Source: Aquiflexum balticum DSM 16537 (GTDB lineage Bacteria; Bacteroidota; Bacteroidia; Cytophagales; Cyclobacteriaceae). Taken from it: a stretch of 64,000 nt of DNA. The stretch is taken from positions 1,736,001 to 1,800,000 of the forward strand of contig NZ_LT838813.1 in NCBI RefSeq assembly GCF_900176595.1, written 5' to 3'. Every line of letters begins with the position of its first letter. The first letter of the stretch is position 1. Made by a program: the position numbers and the translations under genes. This document shows positions 47,460-57,632 of this stretch, piece after piece. A model generated the notes under the pieces. The model did no database searches, was not told the origin of the DNA, and saw only the letters and a list, made by a program, of their open reading frames with translations.

Positions 47460-50400
47460 TATACTCGTGCTAATCTTCCTGTTTTTGAAGTTAAATAAGT
47501 GTAAACTGCGGGGATGATAAACAGGGTCAGTATGGTGGCAAATGTCAAACCTCCAATAACTGCTACTCCCATAGGAACCCTGCTTTCGGCCCCTGCGCCT
47601 AGGGCAAGTGCAATAGGTAGAATTCCCAGAATAGTCGATAAACTGGTCATCAAAATTGGCCTGAACCTAGCGGCTGCAGCACCGATGATAGCTTCATCGA
47701 TAGGCATACCCTGGGCTTTTCTCTGATTTGCAAATTCGACAATCAAAATACCGTTTTTGGTCACCAGTCCTATGAGCATGATGATTCCGATTTGACTGAA
47801 TATGCTCAACGTGAAATCGAAAATCCAAAGGGAAAATAATGCGCCGAATATTGCCAGGGGAACTGTAAACATAATGGTCAAGGGATCCAAAAAGCTTTCG
47901 AATTGGGCTGAAAGGACCAAGTAGATCAGGACCAGCGCAAAGATGAAAGCAAAGATCAGGCTGTTTGAACTTTCACGGAATTCTTTTGAAAGACCAGCCA
48001 CATCAGTGCTATATGATTCATCCAATACTTCTGCTGCTATTCTGTCCATTTCGTCCAAACCGCTTCCGATGGTATAGCCAGGAACCAATCCTGCCGAAAC
48101 CGTTGCACTTACGAATCTATTGAACCTATAAAGCTGGGGCGGGGTACTTTTTTCTTTGATAGTGACCAAATTATCCAATTGTACCAATTCGCCATTATTT
48201 GCCCTAACATAAAGCATTCTTAGATTAACAGGTTCATTTCTATCTTGGATCTGCATTTCCCCTACCACTTGATATTGTTTCCCGTTCATAATAAAATAGG
48301 CGAACCTTTGGCCGGAATAAGACAGTTGGAGTGTACGTGCAATTTCCTGAACAGAAACACCGATGTTTTGGGCTTTTGCTCTATCTATTTCTATTTCTAT
48401 TTCGGGTTTCGTGAATTTAAGGTTGATGTCCGAAAAACTGAAAACCTGGCTTTGTCCCACCTTTTCCATAAATTCAGGGATGACTTCTTTCAGTTTATCC
48501 AATGTTGGGGCCTGAATTACATATTGAACAGGCAGACCACCTCTTCGGTCTCCTATGGATTGCGGCTGCGTTGCAAAAGCCCTTACTGCAGTAAATTTTG
48601 ACAGAATTTTGTTTACCTGTTCGTAAATCTCCTGTTGGGACCTTTCACGTTCAGATGCATCTTTTAATATAACCCTCAGAAATCCTGAATTTGTACTTGC
48701 TGTTCCAAAACCAGGTGAAGTGACAGTTATAATACCCTCTCTTTCCTTTTCAGGAATCTGATCCATGAATTCAACGGTCATTTCATCGATCACTTTATCC
48801 ATATAATCAAAAGTCGCACCTTCGGGACCTGAAAGGTTGACTCTCATTTCTCCCCGATCCTCTGTAGGAGCAAGTTCTGTCGGAATTACTTGAATCAGTT
48901 GATAGATTCCAAAACCCATAACTATGATGAGTACGAAAGAAACCCACCGGACTTTCATAAATGAATTTAAGGAATTGTTGAATTTGAGATTCAGCCAAAC
49001 AAAAATCGGTTCGGTTTTGGAGTAAAGCCAGTTTTGTTTTGCTCTTTTCTTAAGAAGCTTTGAACTTAACATTGGAGTCATAGTCAAGGCTACAAAAGAA
49101 GAAATGATAACTGCCCCTGCTACTACGATACCAAATTCCCTGAAAAGCCTTCCTGTAGTACCTGTTAAAAATATCACCGGAAGGAAAACAGCTGCCAAGG
49201 CTACTGTGGTAGCAATGACGGCAAAGAAAATCTCTTCAGCACCTTTTTCAGCTGCGATATCAGGACTTTCTCCTTTTTCTATCCTTGTGTAAATGTTTTC
49301 CAAAACGACAATGGCATCATCTACTACCAGACCAATTGAAAGCACAATTCCCAAAAGTGTCAATACATTGATGGAAAAGTCCATGAGGTACATGATAAAA
49401 AACACTCCTATCAAAGAAATAGGAATGGTTAATACTGGAATAAATGTCGTCCTCCAATCTCTCAGGAATAAAAATATGATGGTCACAACCAAAATGAATG
49501 CTACAAAAATTGTTTGTTGGACTTCACTTATTGAATTCCTGATGTACTTGGTGGAATCGAAGCCAATATCCAAAAGAACATCATCAGGCAGATCTTTTTT
49601 GATAAATTCCAATCTTCGGTAAAACTCATCTAAAATTTCTATGGTATTTGACCCGGGCAAAGGTACCAAAACCACCCCTACCATTGGTATACCGTCTCTT
49701 TTCAGTACTGTCCTCTCATTCAAGGCTGCCATCTCAGCTTTTCCGACATCCTGAAATTTTACTATGTTGTTTTGATCTTCCTTGATAATCAGGTTGTTGA
49801 ATTCCTGAGGGGAACTTAACCTACTTTTGGTCCTCACGGAAAGTTCAATAGCGGAACCTTCAATCCTGCCTGAAGGTAGCTCCACATTCTCACTCTGCAC
49901 TTTGTTCAGGACATCCAAAGGTGTGACGCCATAAGAAGCCATCCTCAAAGGATCCATTCTCAGCCGGATAGCATATTGTTTTTCTCCCCAAATCTGAACT
50001 CTACTGACCCCCGGAATGGTCTGTAACCTTTCTTTGAAAATGTTATTGGCAATATCTGATAGTTCCAAAAGTGTCCTTCTGTCGCTTTGTACATTCAAAA
50101 ACACTATTGGTTGAGAATCTGCATCAGCCTTAGATACTACAGGAGGTTCTGTGTCAGGTGGAAGGCTTCGCTGTGCACCGGATACTTTATCCCTTACATC
50201 ATTTGCGGCGGCTTCCAAATCAGCTCCTACATCAAATTCCACGGTTATGTTGCTTGTACCATCATTACTCGTTGACGTAAGTGATTTGATTCCTGCTATC
50301 CCGTTGATAGCTTCTTCCAGAGGTTCAGTAATTTGTGCCTCAATAACATCGGCATTGGCACCAACGTAGGAAGTCCTTACATTGATGATAGGAGGATCCA

Positions 50401-50521
50401 CACTGGGGAATTCCCTGATTCCCAAAAAACTTATACCAATAATGCCAAAAAGCAAAATGGTAAGTGACATCACGATGGCCAATACAGGCCTTCTGATACT
50501 GATGGTTGATAAACTTGCCAT
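47459..50521 (-). CDS. RND efflux permease, HAE1 (AcrB-like)
   Basis: A 1020-residue proton-driven exporter with twelve transmembrane helices and two large periplasmic loops. The helix-4 proton-relay motif GLVVDDAIVVLEN is intact. The N-terminus SLSTISIRRPVLAIVMSLTILLFGIIG and the LVTKNGILIVEFAN motif in helix 10 are characteristic. It belongs to the hydrophobe/amphiphile branch; the substrate range cannot be predicted. It is central in an adaptor-permease-TolC operon. Confidence 0.97.
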   Translation of the reverse strand: MASLSTISIRRPVLAIVMSLTILLFGIIGISFLGIREFPSVDPPIINVRTSYVGANADVIEAQITEPLEEAINGIAGIKSLTSTSNDGTSNITVEFDVGADLEAAANDVRDKVSGAQRSLPPDTEPPVVSKADADSQPIVFLNVQSDRRTLLELSDIANNIFKERLQTIPGVSRVQIWGEKQYAIRLRMDPLRMASYGVTPLDVLNKVQSENVELPSGRIEGSAIELSVRTKSRLSSPQEFNNLIIKEDQNNIVKFQDVGKAEMAALNERTVLKRDGIPMVGVVLVPLPGSNTIEILDEFYRRLEFIKKDLPDDVLLDIGFDSTKYIRNSISEVQQTIFVAFILVVTIIFLFLRDWRTTFIPVLTIPISLIGVFFIMYLMDFSINVLTLLGIVLSIGLVVDDAIVVLENIYTRIEKGESPDIAAEKGAEEIFFAVIATTVALAAVFLPVIFLTGTTGRLFREFGIVVAGAVIISSFVALTMTPMLSSKLLKKRAKQNWLYSKTEPIFVWLNLKFNNSLNSFMKVRWVSFVLIIVMGFGIYQLIQVIPTELAPTEDRGEMRVNLSGPEGATFDYMDKVIDEMTVEFMDQIPEKEREGIITVTSPGFGTASTNSGFLRVILKDASERERSQQEIYEQVNKILSKFTAVRAFATQPQSIGDRRGGLPVQYVIQAPTLDKLKEVIPEFMEKVGQSQVFSFSDINLKFTKPEIEIEIDRAKAQNIGVSVQEIARTLQLSYSGQRFAYFIMNGKQYQVVGEMQIQDRNEPVNLRMLYVRANNGELVQLDNLVTIKEKSTPPQLYRFNRFVSATVSAGLVPGYTIGSGLDEMDRIAAEVLDESYSTDVAGLSKEFRESSNSLIFAFIFALVLIYLVLSAQFESFLDPLTIMFTVPLAIFGALFSLWIFDFTLSIFSQIGIIMLIGLVTKNGILIVEFANQRKAQGMPIDEAIIGAAAARFRPILMTSLSTILGILPIALALGAGAESRVPMGVAVIGGLTFATILTLFIIPAVYTYLTSKTGRLARV

Positions 50522-50523
50522 GA

Positions 50524-51615
50524 TCAGTTAATTTTATTGTAGTTCACAGACATTCCTGTTCTTACTTGTAATACTCCGGTGGTCAACACCAAATCACCTT
50601 CTTTCAACCCGCCAAGGATCTGAACATGACTTTCAGTCCGGGTACCAATCGACACTTGCCGCTCTTCTACTTTTTTATCCTGATTCACGATATAAACTTT
50701 ATATCCGTTCAATTCAGGAATAATGGCTTCTGCGGGAACCATTAACGCATTTTCTTCAACACCCAAAATATATTTGATTCTTACAAACATACCGGGCAGG
50801 AATCTTTTGTTTCTGTTTGGACTTTCTGCCCTTATTTTTAGGGTTCTGGTACTGGCATCGATGTTGGGTTCAAACGCGTATACAATACCCTCTGCTTCCT
50901 CAACTCCTGCTTCTGTAGAAAAATTTATTTTTGAACCAGGCTTGACTTGATTCGCATACCTTTCGGGAATGGAGAATTCAATTTTGATAGGATCAATATT
51001 GATGATACTGACTATGGCATCGTTGGTACCAATCACACTTCCTTCTGAAATCTGCCTCAATCCCAAAACCCCATCAAAAGGAGCGCGGATCACAGTTTTA
51101 CTCAATTGGGCCTCCAACAGCTTTAAATCCGATAAGTTTGTGTTAAACTGGTTCAGTACAATGTCATACTCTTCCTGACTGATTGCTTCTTTAGCCAACA
51201 ATTGTTTTTGACGGTTCTCCTGACTTTCAAATAACTTCTTCGTAAACTCCAGTTTTTGGTATTGTGCTTTGAGTTCGTCATCATTCAAATAAACCAAAGG
51301 AGTTCCTTTTTTTACAAATTCACCTTCTTTGAAAGCAATTCTAAGGATTAGACCTGAAATTTCTGACCTGAGTGAAACAATTTCATTTGGGATGATTGTG
51401 CCTGTAATGCTCAGGTTATTTTCCAATCTTTCAGGACGTAACTCTACCACATTCACCGGCAGTGTTGCCGCTTGACCTCCCCCTGATTGTCCTGCTGAAA
51501 CTGCTGAAGTTTCTTTTTTTAGCCCAAAAATCTCATTTCTTCTTGGATAAATGAATATTACAGCTATTACTGCAATGATCACAAAGGTTAAAATTATTTT
51601 TGTAGTGTTTTTCAT
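50524..51615 (-). CDS. RND periplasmic adaptor (membrane fusion protein)
   Basis: A 363-residue HlyD/AcrA-type adaptor: an N-terminal signal-anchor helix, then lipoyl/barrel-sandwich halves (LRSEISGLILRIAFKEGEFV and APFDGVLGLRQISEGSVIG) bracketing an alpha hairpin. A beta-barrel and membrane-proximal domain follow. It links the permease to TolC. It lies 2 bp upstream of the permease gene and 2 bp downstream of the alpha/beta hydrolase gene. No lipobox is seen, so it stays anchored by the N-terminal helix. Confidence 0.95.
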   Translation of the reverse strand: MKNTTKIILTFVIIAVIAVIFIYPRRNEIFGLKKETSAVSAGQSGGGQAATLPVNVVELRPERLENNLSITGTIIPNEIVSLRSEISGLILRIAFKEGEFVKKGTPLVYLNDDELKAQYQKLEFTKKLFESQENRQKQLLAKEAISQEEYDIVLNQFNTNLSDLKLLEAQLSKTVIRAPFDGVLGLRQISEGSVIGTNDAIVSIINIDPIKIEFSIPERYANQVKPGSKINFSTEAGVEEAEGIVYAFEPNIDASTRTLKIRAESPNRNKRFLPGMFVRIKYILGVEENALMVPAEAIIPELNGYKVYIVNQDKKVEERQVSIGTRTESHVQILGGLKEGDLVLTTGVLQVRTGMSVNYNKIN

Positions 51616-51617
51616 TC

Positions 51618-52439
51618 TTAGTGCGCAAATGAATTTTGATGGGGTTGATTTAGATTTCTAAGAAATTCCAGTGAAAGTTGGTTGAATTTTTCCGGTTGCT
51701 CCACATTAACAACATGGCCACATGCTTTGACAATTTTCAGAAGGGAAAGTTTATGCTCTTTTACAATTTTTTTTACGGGTTCCAAAAACATGATATCTTC
51801 TTCTCCCATGATATATAAAGTAGGAATGGCAAGGTCTTTTTCTTTGAAATACTTGAGTATGGGATTGATATCCTTTGTCATTTTAAACCAACGGATAAAC
51901 TCTTTCTGACAAAGCCGCTTGGCTTCTCGGATAAACAGATTTCTGGACTCTGAATGGTGTTTGCGTGGCATGATAATCCAAGCAAAAAGACTGTACAACC
52001 ACATAAAAGGTACTACACTTTTAAAGGTATTTCCCAAATACACCAATACCCTCGAAGTAATATTGAGTCTTGTAATCGCCCCTGCCATCACTAAGGAACG
52101 GACTCTTTGGGGTTCCATTTCAGCCAATTGTCTGGCAAGGATGGTGCCTAAGGACACACCCATAAAATGTGCAGGAGGAATGTCAAGATGGTCCAATACC
52201 TCAATAATGTCCTTGGTTACAGCAGGGAAAGTATATTCTTCCTTCCAGATATTTTTGATAGCGTCTACCGATTTCCCATGTCCCCTCAAGTCTATCAACA
52301 ACAAGTTGAAATCTTTCCTGAAATCCCGGATCTGTTTGTGCCAAACAACAGATGAACCACCTGCGCCATGAATAAATACCACCCATTCCCTGCTTGAGGA
52401 GTGCTTATATGCTTTATAAAACAACATGCTTTTTTTCAT
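51618..52439 (-). CDS. alpha/beta hydrolase
   Basis: A 273-residue hydrolase with the oxyanion loop VVFIHGAGGSSVVWH, the nucleophile elbow GVSLG, an acidic residue in MGEEDIMF and the His in ACGHVVNVEQP. The catalytic triad is complete. The substrate is unknown. It is the first gene of the four-gene efflux operon, 2 bp from the adaptor gene. That suggests it may process an exported compound (inference only). No signal peptide is seen. Confidence 0.9.
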   Translation of the reverse strand: MKKSMLFYKAYKHSSSREWVVFIHGAGGSSVVWHKQIRDFRKDFNLLLIDLRGHGKSVDAIKNIWKEEYTFPAVTKDIIEVLDHLDIPPAHFMGVSLGTILARQLAEMEPQRVRSLVMAGAITRLNITSRVLVYLGNTFKSVVPFMWLYSLFAWIIMPRKHHSESRNLFIREAKRLCQKEFIRWFKMTKDINPILKYFKEKDLAIPTLYIMGEEDIMFLEPVKKIVKEHKLSLLKIVKACGHVVNVEQPEKFNQLSLEFLRNLNQPHQNSFAH

Positions 52440-52791
52440 TTGTTCCCGCTTATAACCTTGGATAGGTATAGATAGTTATTCAACCGAAAGCTAGTGGCTT
52501 TCGTTCTGCTTTAAAATGAAATAAACATAGGTGGTGTTTGAGGTCTATCAGTGGTCGGAGAAGCGAGATGCGAGAAGCGAGATTTTAGAAAAAAGAGACA
52601 AAACCTGTCCCGATGCATATCGGGAGACAAGAACCAAAGCCTGTCCCGATGCATATCGGGGAGATAAGACTCGAGGGTTGAAATACGAAATCTAAAATCT
52701 TAATTCTACCCTCCCCCTGTACTTGGTACTTGGTTCATTTTACTTAGTACTTCCTAACTTTACCCTTCATTCTTTATCCTTTGTCCCTTCC
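52440..52791. repeat. intergenic repeat cluster with two identical 21-bp hairpins
   Basis: CCTGTCCCGATGCATATCGGG occurs at 52604-52624 and 52640-52660, 36 bp apart. Each contains a CCCGAT/ATCGGG stem with a GCAT loop. On the left are GAGAAGCGAGAT-type words; on the right, to 52790, are the reverse complement of the low-complexity words seen at 27306-27400. No gene is seen in the 352-bp gap. Confidence 0.7.
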
Positions 52792-54969
52792 TCAAAGCTT
52801 CCTTTTGATAAAATCCGTCATCATCGAATACAAATGCCAAGAGGTATTGCCTCCTGAAATGCTGTGGTTTCGGTTGGGGTAGTACATGGTTTCAAACTGC
52901 TTATCTGCCTTGATCAGGGCATCCACCAAATCTACAGCATTTTGGAAATGGACATTGTCATCCCCTGTACCGTGGATAAGTAGCAGGTTTCCTTTCAGTT
53001 TGTTGACATGGGTGATGGGGCTGTTGTCATCATAACCGGCTGCATTTAATTGAGGTGTCTGTAAATATCTTTCTGTATAAATGGTATCATAATATCTCCA
53101 GGTAGTCACAGGGGCTACTGCAATAGCGGCTTTAAATACATCATTACCCACCATCAAAGCCAAAGAGGACATATATCCGCCATAGGACCAACCCCAAATC
53201 CCGATTCTGGATTTGTCAACAAACGGAAGTGTTCCTAAAAATTTCGCCCCAGCAATTTGATCTTCTGTTTCGATTTTCCCCAGATTGGCATAGGTAAGAT
53301 GTTTGAAGTCACGCCCTCTTGCCCCGGTTCCCCTATTATCTACGCAAACTACAATGTATCCTTCTGAGGCTAAATGTTGGTGCCAGAAATCCCTTGTTCC
53401 GCCCCATGAATTGGTGACATTTTGTGAGCCAGGCCCTCCGTAAACATACATGAGAACAGGATATTTTTTGCTTTCATCAAAGTCTGCGGGTTTGATCATA
53501 TAGGCATTCAAGGAAGTTCCATCCACCGTATTGAAGCTGAAAAACTCCTTAGGAGAGATTGCAAAATTCCCGATTTTGGCCTTTAATTCCTGATTGTCTT
53601 CCAATACTTTGACCAACTTTCCTGAGGATTCATTGAGGGTCACTTTGAGAGGGCTGCTTGTATTGGAGAAGTTGGCGATATAGTATTTAAAGTCCTTGCT
53701 CATATTGATGGTAAAGGTTCCTTTTTCCGGTGTAAGGATTTTTTTCCCTTTTCCATCCATATTGATCACATAGAGGTTTCTCTCGAGGGGTGACACTTCG
53801 GTGGAGATATAATAGATTTTTTTTGATTTTTCATCCAATCCTACCAATCTGCTTACTTCCCAATTTCCTTTGGTGATCTGTCTGATCAATTTCCCCTGCT
53901 TGTCATGGTGGTAAATGTGCTTAAAACCATCCTGTTCAGAAGTCCGGATAAATCCCTTGTTACCTTCCAGGAACCTGAGGTCATCATTGTAATTCAGGTC
54001 CACATAAGTTTCAGATTTTTCAGTCAGTATCAAATTTGTTTCTCCAGTCTGCGCATTAGCATAAAATAGGTCCAATTGATTTTGGAGTCTATTCAATTTC
54101 AAAAAAGCCAAAGTATTGTTATCACCCGTCCAATAAATTCTGGGTAGGTATATATCTTTTTCAGAACCTGAGTTCACGGCAACTGTATTTTTACTGTTTA
54201 AGTCATAAATATGGATGCTCACTTCAGCATTTTTTTCTCCCGCTTTTGGGTACTTGAACCTGTAATCTTCAGGATATAATTTGCCCCAAGTTTGCATGTT
54301 GAATTCGGGAACTTCAGATTCATCGAATCGGATAAAGGCAATTTTGCTGCCATCCGGTGACCAATCAAAGGCTTTGGACATGGAAAACTCTTCTTCATAC
54401 ACCCAATCCGCTGCACCGTTGATGATATGGTTCCATTTTCCATCGGTGGTAATTTGGGTTACTTGGCCATTGGCAAGTTCGGCTATATATAGGTTATTAT
54501 CCTTGACAAATGCGACTTTTTCGTTGTCGGGAGAAAGGGTGGCATACATGATTTTTTCCCCGTTCATAAGTTTTTGTGTATTCCCGGATTGGAGGTCGAT
54601 CACATGAAAAATCCCTTTACTCGATCTTCTATAAATACTTTCAACATCAGAAGCAACCAAAGCCTTGGTCTCATCCGGATTGAAAGCATAACTGGAAAAA
54701 TTGATTCCCAAAGCTCCTCCATCTATCAGGACTCCTGCTTCTTCTCCCGTGGCAACATTTATTTTGACCACTTTTGGACCGCTCAATCCTCTTTGCAATG
54801 AACTGTAAAACTGTCCATCTTTCATCCAATTGATCCCATTGACTGATTTTTGGGAAAAGTTGTTGGATTTGAAGACATCTTCAAGACTGACTTTCTTTTT
54901 TTGTTGGGCAAGTGCCAAACCACTCCATAGGATAGAAATGATCAGAAGGGTAGATTTGATTGTATTCAT
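52792..54969 (-). CDS. S9B dipeptidyl peptidase IV-like serine peptidase
   Basis: A 725-residue secreted peptidase with a Sec signal peptide (ILWSGLALAQ), an eight-bladed beta-propeller, and an alpha/beta hydrolase domain. The catalytic triad is Ser595 (GWSYGGY), Asp670 (GDDNVHF) and His702. The propeller DWVYEEEF supplies the paired glutamates that bind a free N-terminus, as in DPP-IV, and DNRGTG marks the S9 fold. It removes X-Pro or X-Ala dipeptides from peptides in the periplasm. It stands alone. Confidence 0.95.
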   Translation of the reverse strand: MNTIKSTLLIISILWSGLALAQQKKKVSLEDVFKSNNFSQKSVNGINWMKDGQFYSSLQRGLSGPKVVKINVATGEEAGVLIDGGALGINFSSYAFNPDETKALVASDVESIYRRSSKGIFHVIDLQSGNTQKLMNGEKIMYATLSPDNEKVAFVKDNNLYIAELANGQVTQITTDGKWNHIINGAADWVYEEEFSMSKAFDWSPDGSKIAFIRFDESEVPEFNMQTWGKLYPEDYRFKYPKAGEKNAEVSIHIYDLNSKNTVAVNSGSEKDIYLPRIYWTGDNNTLAFLKLNRLQNQLDLFYANAQTGETNLILTEKSETYVDLNYNDDLRFLEGNKGFIRTSEQDGFKHIYHHDKQGKLIRQITKGNWEVSRLVGLDEKSKKIYYISTEVSPLERNLYVINMDGKGKKILTPEKGTFTINMSKDFKYYIANFSNTSSPLKVTLNESSGKLVKVLEDNQELKAKIGNFAISPKEFFSFNTVDGTSLNAYMIKPADFDESKKYPVLMYVYGGPGSQNVTNSWGGTRDFWHQHLASEGYIVVCVDNRGTGARGRDFKHLTYANLGKIETEDQIAGAKFLGTLPFVDKSRIGIWGWSYGGYMSSLALMVGNDVFKAAIAVAPVTTWRYYDTIYTERYLQTPQLNAAGYDDNSPITHVNKLKGNLLLIHGTGDDNVHFQNAVDLVDALIKADKQFETMYYPNRNHSISGGNTSWHLYSMMTDFIKRKL

Positions 54970-55067
54970 TTAAGGCTTAGTTTTAAATAGATTTCAAAAG
55001 TAGAAAAAATGGAATGAAGCAAAAAAAATATTATTTGACTGGATTCAATGAAGAAATTGCAGATGAT

Positions 55068-56174
55068 TCAATCGGTGTTTGCTTCTAGTTTTATTCTTTC
55101 ACCACTTTTAGTGCCTCTGAATTTAATTCCGTTTTCGATTATCAAAACTTCTCCATATTCCCCGTTTTTGACACTTGAATCCACCCCGATTATTTTTCCT
55201 CCAAAATGAGTCGTGACAGTTTCAAATGAGGTATGCCCTACGATGATCCGGTTGGTTTTGAAAAAGGCCAATGTTTCATCTATAAATTGCTCTGTCAATG
55301 CACCCTCTTCAAAATAACCCCGATACCATACGGGACCATCCACACCTGTCAAAAACAAGTAATCTTCTTCTTGGTTGGGTTTTATGGGTAAAGGACTTAA
55401 AATCTGATCAAAAAATATCTTGTTCACTTTTTTGGCATCGTAACCCCGGTTGAAGAATTCAGGTGATATTCCGGCATGGACAAAGAGCAGGTCATTGATG
55501 GATACGATAGTAGGGCATTGTCTGATCCAATGGCCTAATACAGAATTGAAACCGTACAAGTCTGTGAAGCTGGTACCCATGATTTCTGCAGCTTGGACAT
55601 ATTTTTGGTTCATATATCTATGGTCCCCAGTCAAAACCATCAGTTCATGATTGCCTAAAAGATAGTGGAGTTTACCCCCTGCTTTTATAGCCTGTTGCTC
55701 CAATTTAAATGCAAGCCATAAAATTTCCGTGACTTTATCTCCTCGGTCCAGAATATCTCCATTGATGACCAAATGACCTTTTCCATATTTCCAGTTCAGG
55801 TTTTCATCAATGACTCCTTGATTTTTCAATAATTCCACCATTAGATCATATTGGCCATGGATATCGGAAATGACAGTAATATTGGAAACCTTAGAATACT
55901 TTTGGGTTGTTCCGGCTGTTTTTAAAAAACTGTTTGTCAGTACTTCAGTATCCACACCCAATCCCAAATATTTCTTTGGAAAGTCAAGATTCAGATTTTC
56001 CTGATGTTTCAATTTGCCGTTTTCTACCCATTTGGCATGTAATTTACCATCCAGCCAATAAATGTACGGTGGTTCGGAAATCCCTGTATCGGTTTTTTGA
56101 GCATGAACATGTATTGAAAATGCTATAAAAATCAATAAGGATAAGATAATTATGAGAAGACGATTCATAGCCAT
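55068..56174 (-). CDS. secreted PPP-like metallophosphoesterase, copy A
   Basis: A 368-residue phosphoesterase with a Sec signal peptide (FSIHVHAQ). It has the full protein-phosphatase-like core: DIHGQYD, GDILDRGDKV, GNHELMV, FVHAGISPEF and VGHTSFETV. The order and GDxxDRG form are those of the PPP/ApaH/Shewanella-type branch. It is probably a periplasmic phosphatase; the substrate is unknown. It is the downstream member of a tandem paralogous pair separated by 74 bp. ATG 56174 is used instead of a TTG at 56204; ATG 56168 is also possible. Confidence 0.9.
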   Translation of the reverse strand: MAMNRLLIIILSLLIFIAFSIHVHAQKTDTGISEPPYIYWLDGKLHAKWVENGKLKHQENLNLDFPKKYLGLGVDTEVLTNSFLKTAGTTQKYSKVSNITVISDIHGQYDLMVELLKNQGVIDENLNWKYGKGHLVINGDILDRGDKVTEILWLAFKLEQQAIKAGGKLHYLLGNHELMVLTGDHRYMNQKYVQAAEIMGTSFTDLYGFNSVLGHWIRQCPTIVSINDLLFVHAGISPEFFNRGYDAKKVNKIFFDQILSPLPIKPNQEEDYLFLTGVDGPVWYRGYFEEGALTEQFIDETLAFFKTNRIIVGHTSFETVTTHFGGKIIGVDSSVKNGEYGEVLIIENGIKFRGTKSGERIKLEANTD

Positions 56175-56248
56175 TTCAATATAAATCTTTTTTTTCAAAA
56201 TCAACTCAAATTCAATTAGCCTTTGTCATTTTAAAAACATGGTTTGAA

Positions 56249-57340
56249 TCAATTCATTGGAGGAAACCGGAACCTGCTGCCATCCTTTAGACCACGATAG
56301 AAGGTCCTATCCTCGATAATGAGAACTTCTCCATTTTGTCCTTCTTTTATATTTGAGTCTACGGCGATAATTTTTCCACCCAAAAGTAGGGTAATCGACC
56401 GGACGGAAGTATGGCCTATGATGATTCTATTGGTCCCAAAGTATTCCAAGATGCTATCCATATCTCGCATCCCGATGTTATTTTGCTCAAAATATCCCCG
56501 ATACCAAAGAGGTCCATTTGACCCTGTCAAAAATTCAATATCCCTTCTCCTGTTGGTTTTTGATCTTGTCGTACTTAAAATATTTTCATAAAATATTTTA
56601 TTGACATCGAAAACGGTCAGTTTCCGACTTACAAATTCAGGGGAAATACCTGCATGGGTAATCAACAGTCCGTCAATGGTTACAATGGCAGGTCTTTTTC
56701 TAAGCCAGTTTCCCAAAACAGAATATTGATTGTGCAGATCACGTAGGGATTTCTTCTTTATTCTAGCAGACTTGTTGTATTTCTGGTTCAGAAATCTCAG
56801 GTCATTTTCCAATACCATCAGTTCATGATTTCCCAATAAAAAATGTAATCTTCCGCCTGCATTTTGTGCCTGATCTTCAAGTTGATATGCCAACCACAGC
56901 GCTTCTGTGACTTTATCTCCTCTTCCCAAAATATCGCCATTGATCACAAGATGGCCCTTCCCATAAATCCAGTTAAGATATTCGTCGATGATACCTTGAC
57001 TTTTCAATAATTCCACCATCAAATCATACTGACCATGTACATCTGAAATGACAAGCAGATTAGGGACATCATGGTAGTTTTGATAAAAATCCGGAGTATC
57101 AGCCATTTTCCTTTTTATGGATTCCGGGTCAAGGGTAAATCCGAATTTTCTTCCAATGAAATCGGAATCCAGCTCGTAATATTTTTTCATTTTACCATCT
57201 TCTACCCATTTTACTGTGAATCTATTTTCCTTCAAAAAAATATAAGGCCCCGTGGAAATTGCGGATTTCTGAGGGTAGAGTTCTTTTGAAAAAAATATGC
57301 ACAAAAGTGTTAAAGAAATATTTTTCAGGAAAAGTTTCAT
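56249..57340 (-). CDS. secreted PPP-like metallophosphoesterase, copy B
   Basis: A 363-residue paralog of the downstream gene, with shared segments such as DVHGQYDLMVELLKSQG, WIYGKGHLVINGDILGRGD and GNHELMVL. The key difference is that GDxxDRG reads GDILGRGD here, so the second Asp of the family motif is a Gly. The remaining metal ligands look intact. A signal peptide (MKLFLKNISLTLLCIFFS) supports ATG 57340; the frame extends to ATG 57403, which would bury the signal. It may be less active or have a different substrate (inference). Confidence 0.88.
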   Translation of the reverse strand: MKLFLKNISLTLLCIFFSKELYPQKSAISTGPYIFLKENRFTVKWVEDGKMKKYYELDSDFIGRKFGFTLDPESIKRKMADTPDFYQNYHDVPNLLVISDVHGQYDLMVELLKSQGIIDEYLNWIYGKGHLVINGDILGRGDKVTEALWLAYQLEDQAQNAGGRLHFLLGNHELMVLENDLRFLNQKYNKSARIKKKSLRDLHNQYSVLGNWLRKRPAIVTIDGLLITHAGISPEFVSRKLTVFDVNKIFYENILSTTRSKTNRRRDIEFLTGSNGPLWYRGYFEQNNIGMRDMDSILEYFGTNRIIIGHTSVRSITLLLGGKIIAVDSNIKEGQNGEVLIIEDRTFYRGLKDGSRFRFPPMN

Positions 57341-57632
57341 GGTCATGAAGTGAATATAGAAGGTTTTCTCTCCAAAGTCAATGATAAGAAGTGGCTCGAA
57401 CATCCTTTTTTCGCTTATTTTAAATGTTGACTTTTAATAAAGTTTCTTAAACCATAACTAGTCCATTTGAAGTTTTAAATACCACAATGTGGCAAATTCC
57501 ATTATTTAAGTCGGGCTTTTTGCCGATAATAGTCACATCTTAAAATCCATGGCATATTCATCCTGATTTTTTTATCCGAATCTTTCTTTTCCACCGATGA
57601 TAAATGGAGTTTGCTTTTTACTTTTACGTCTT

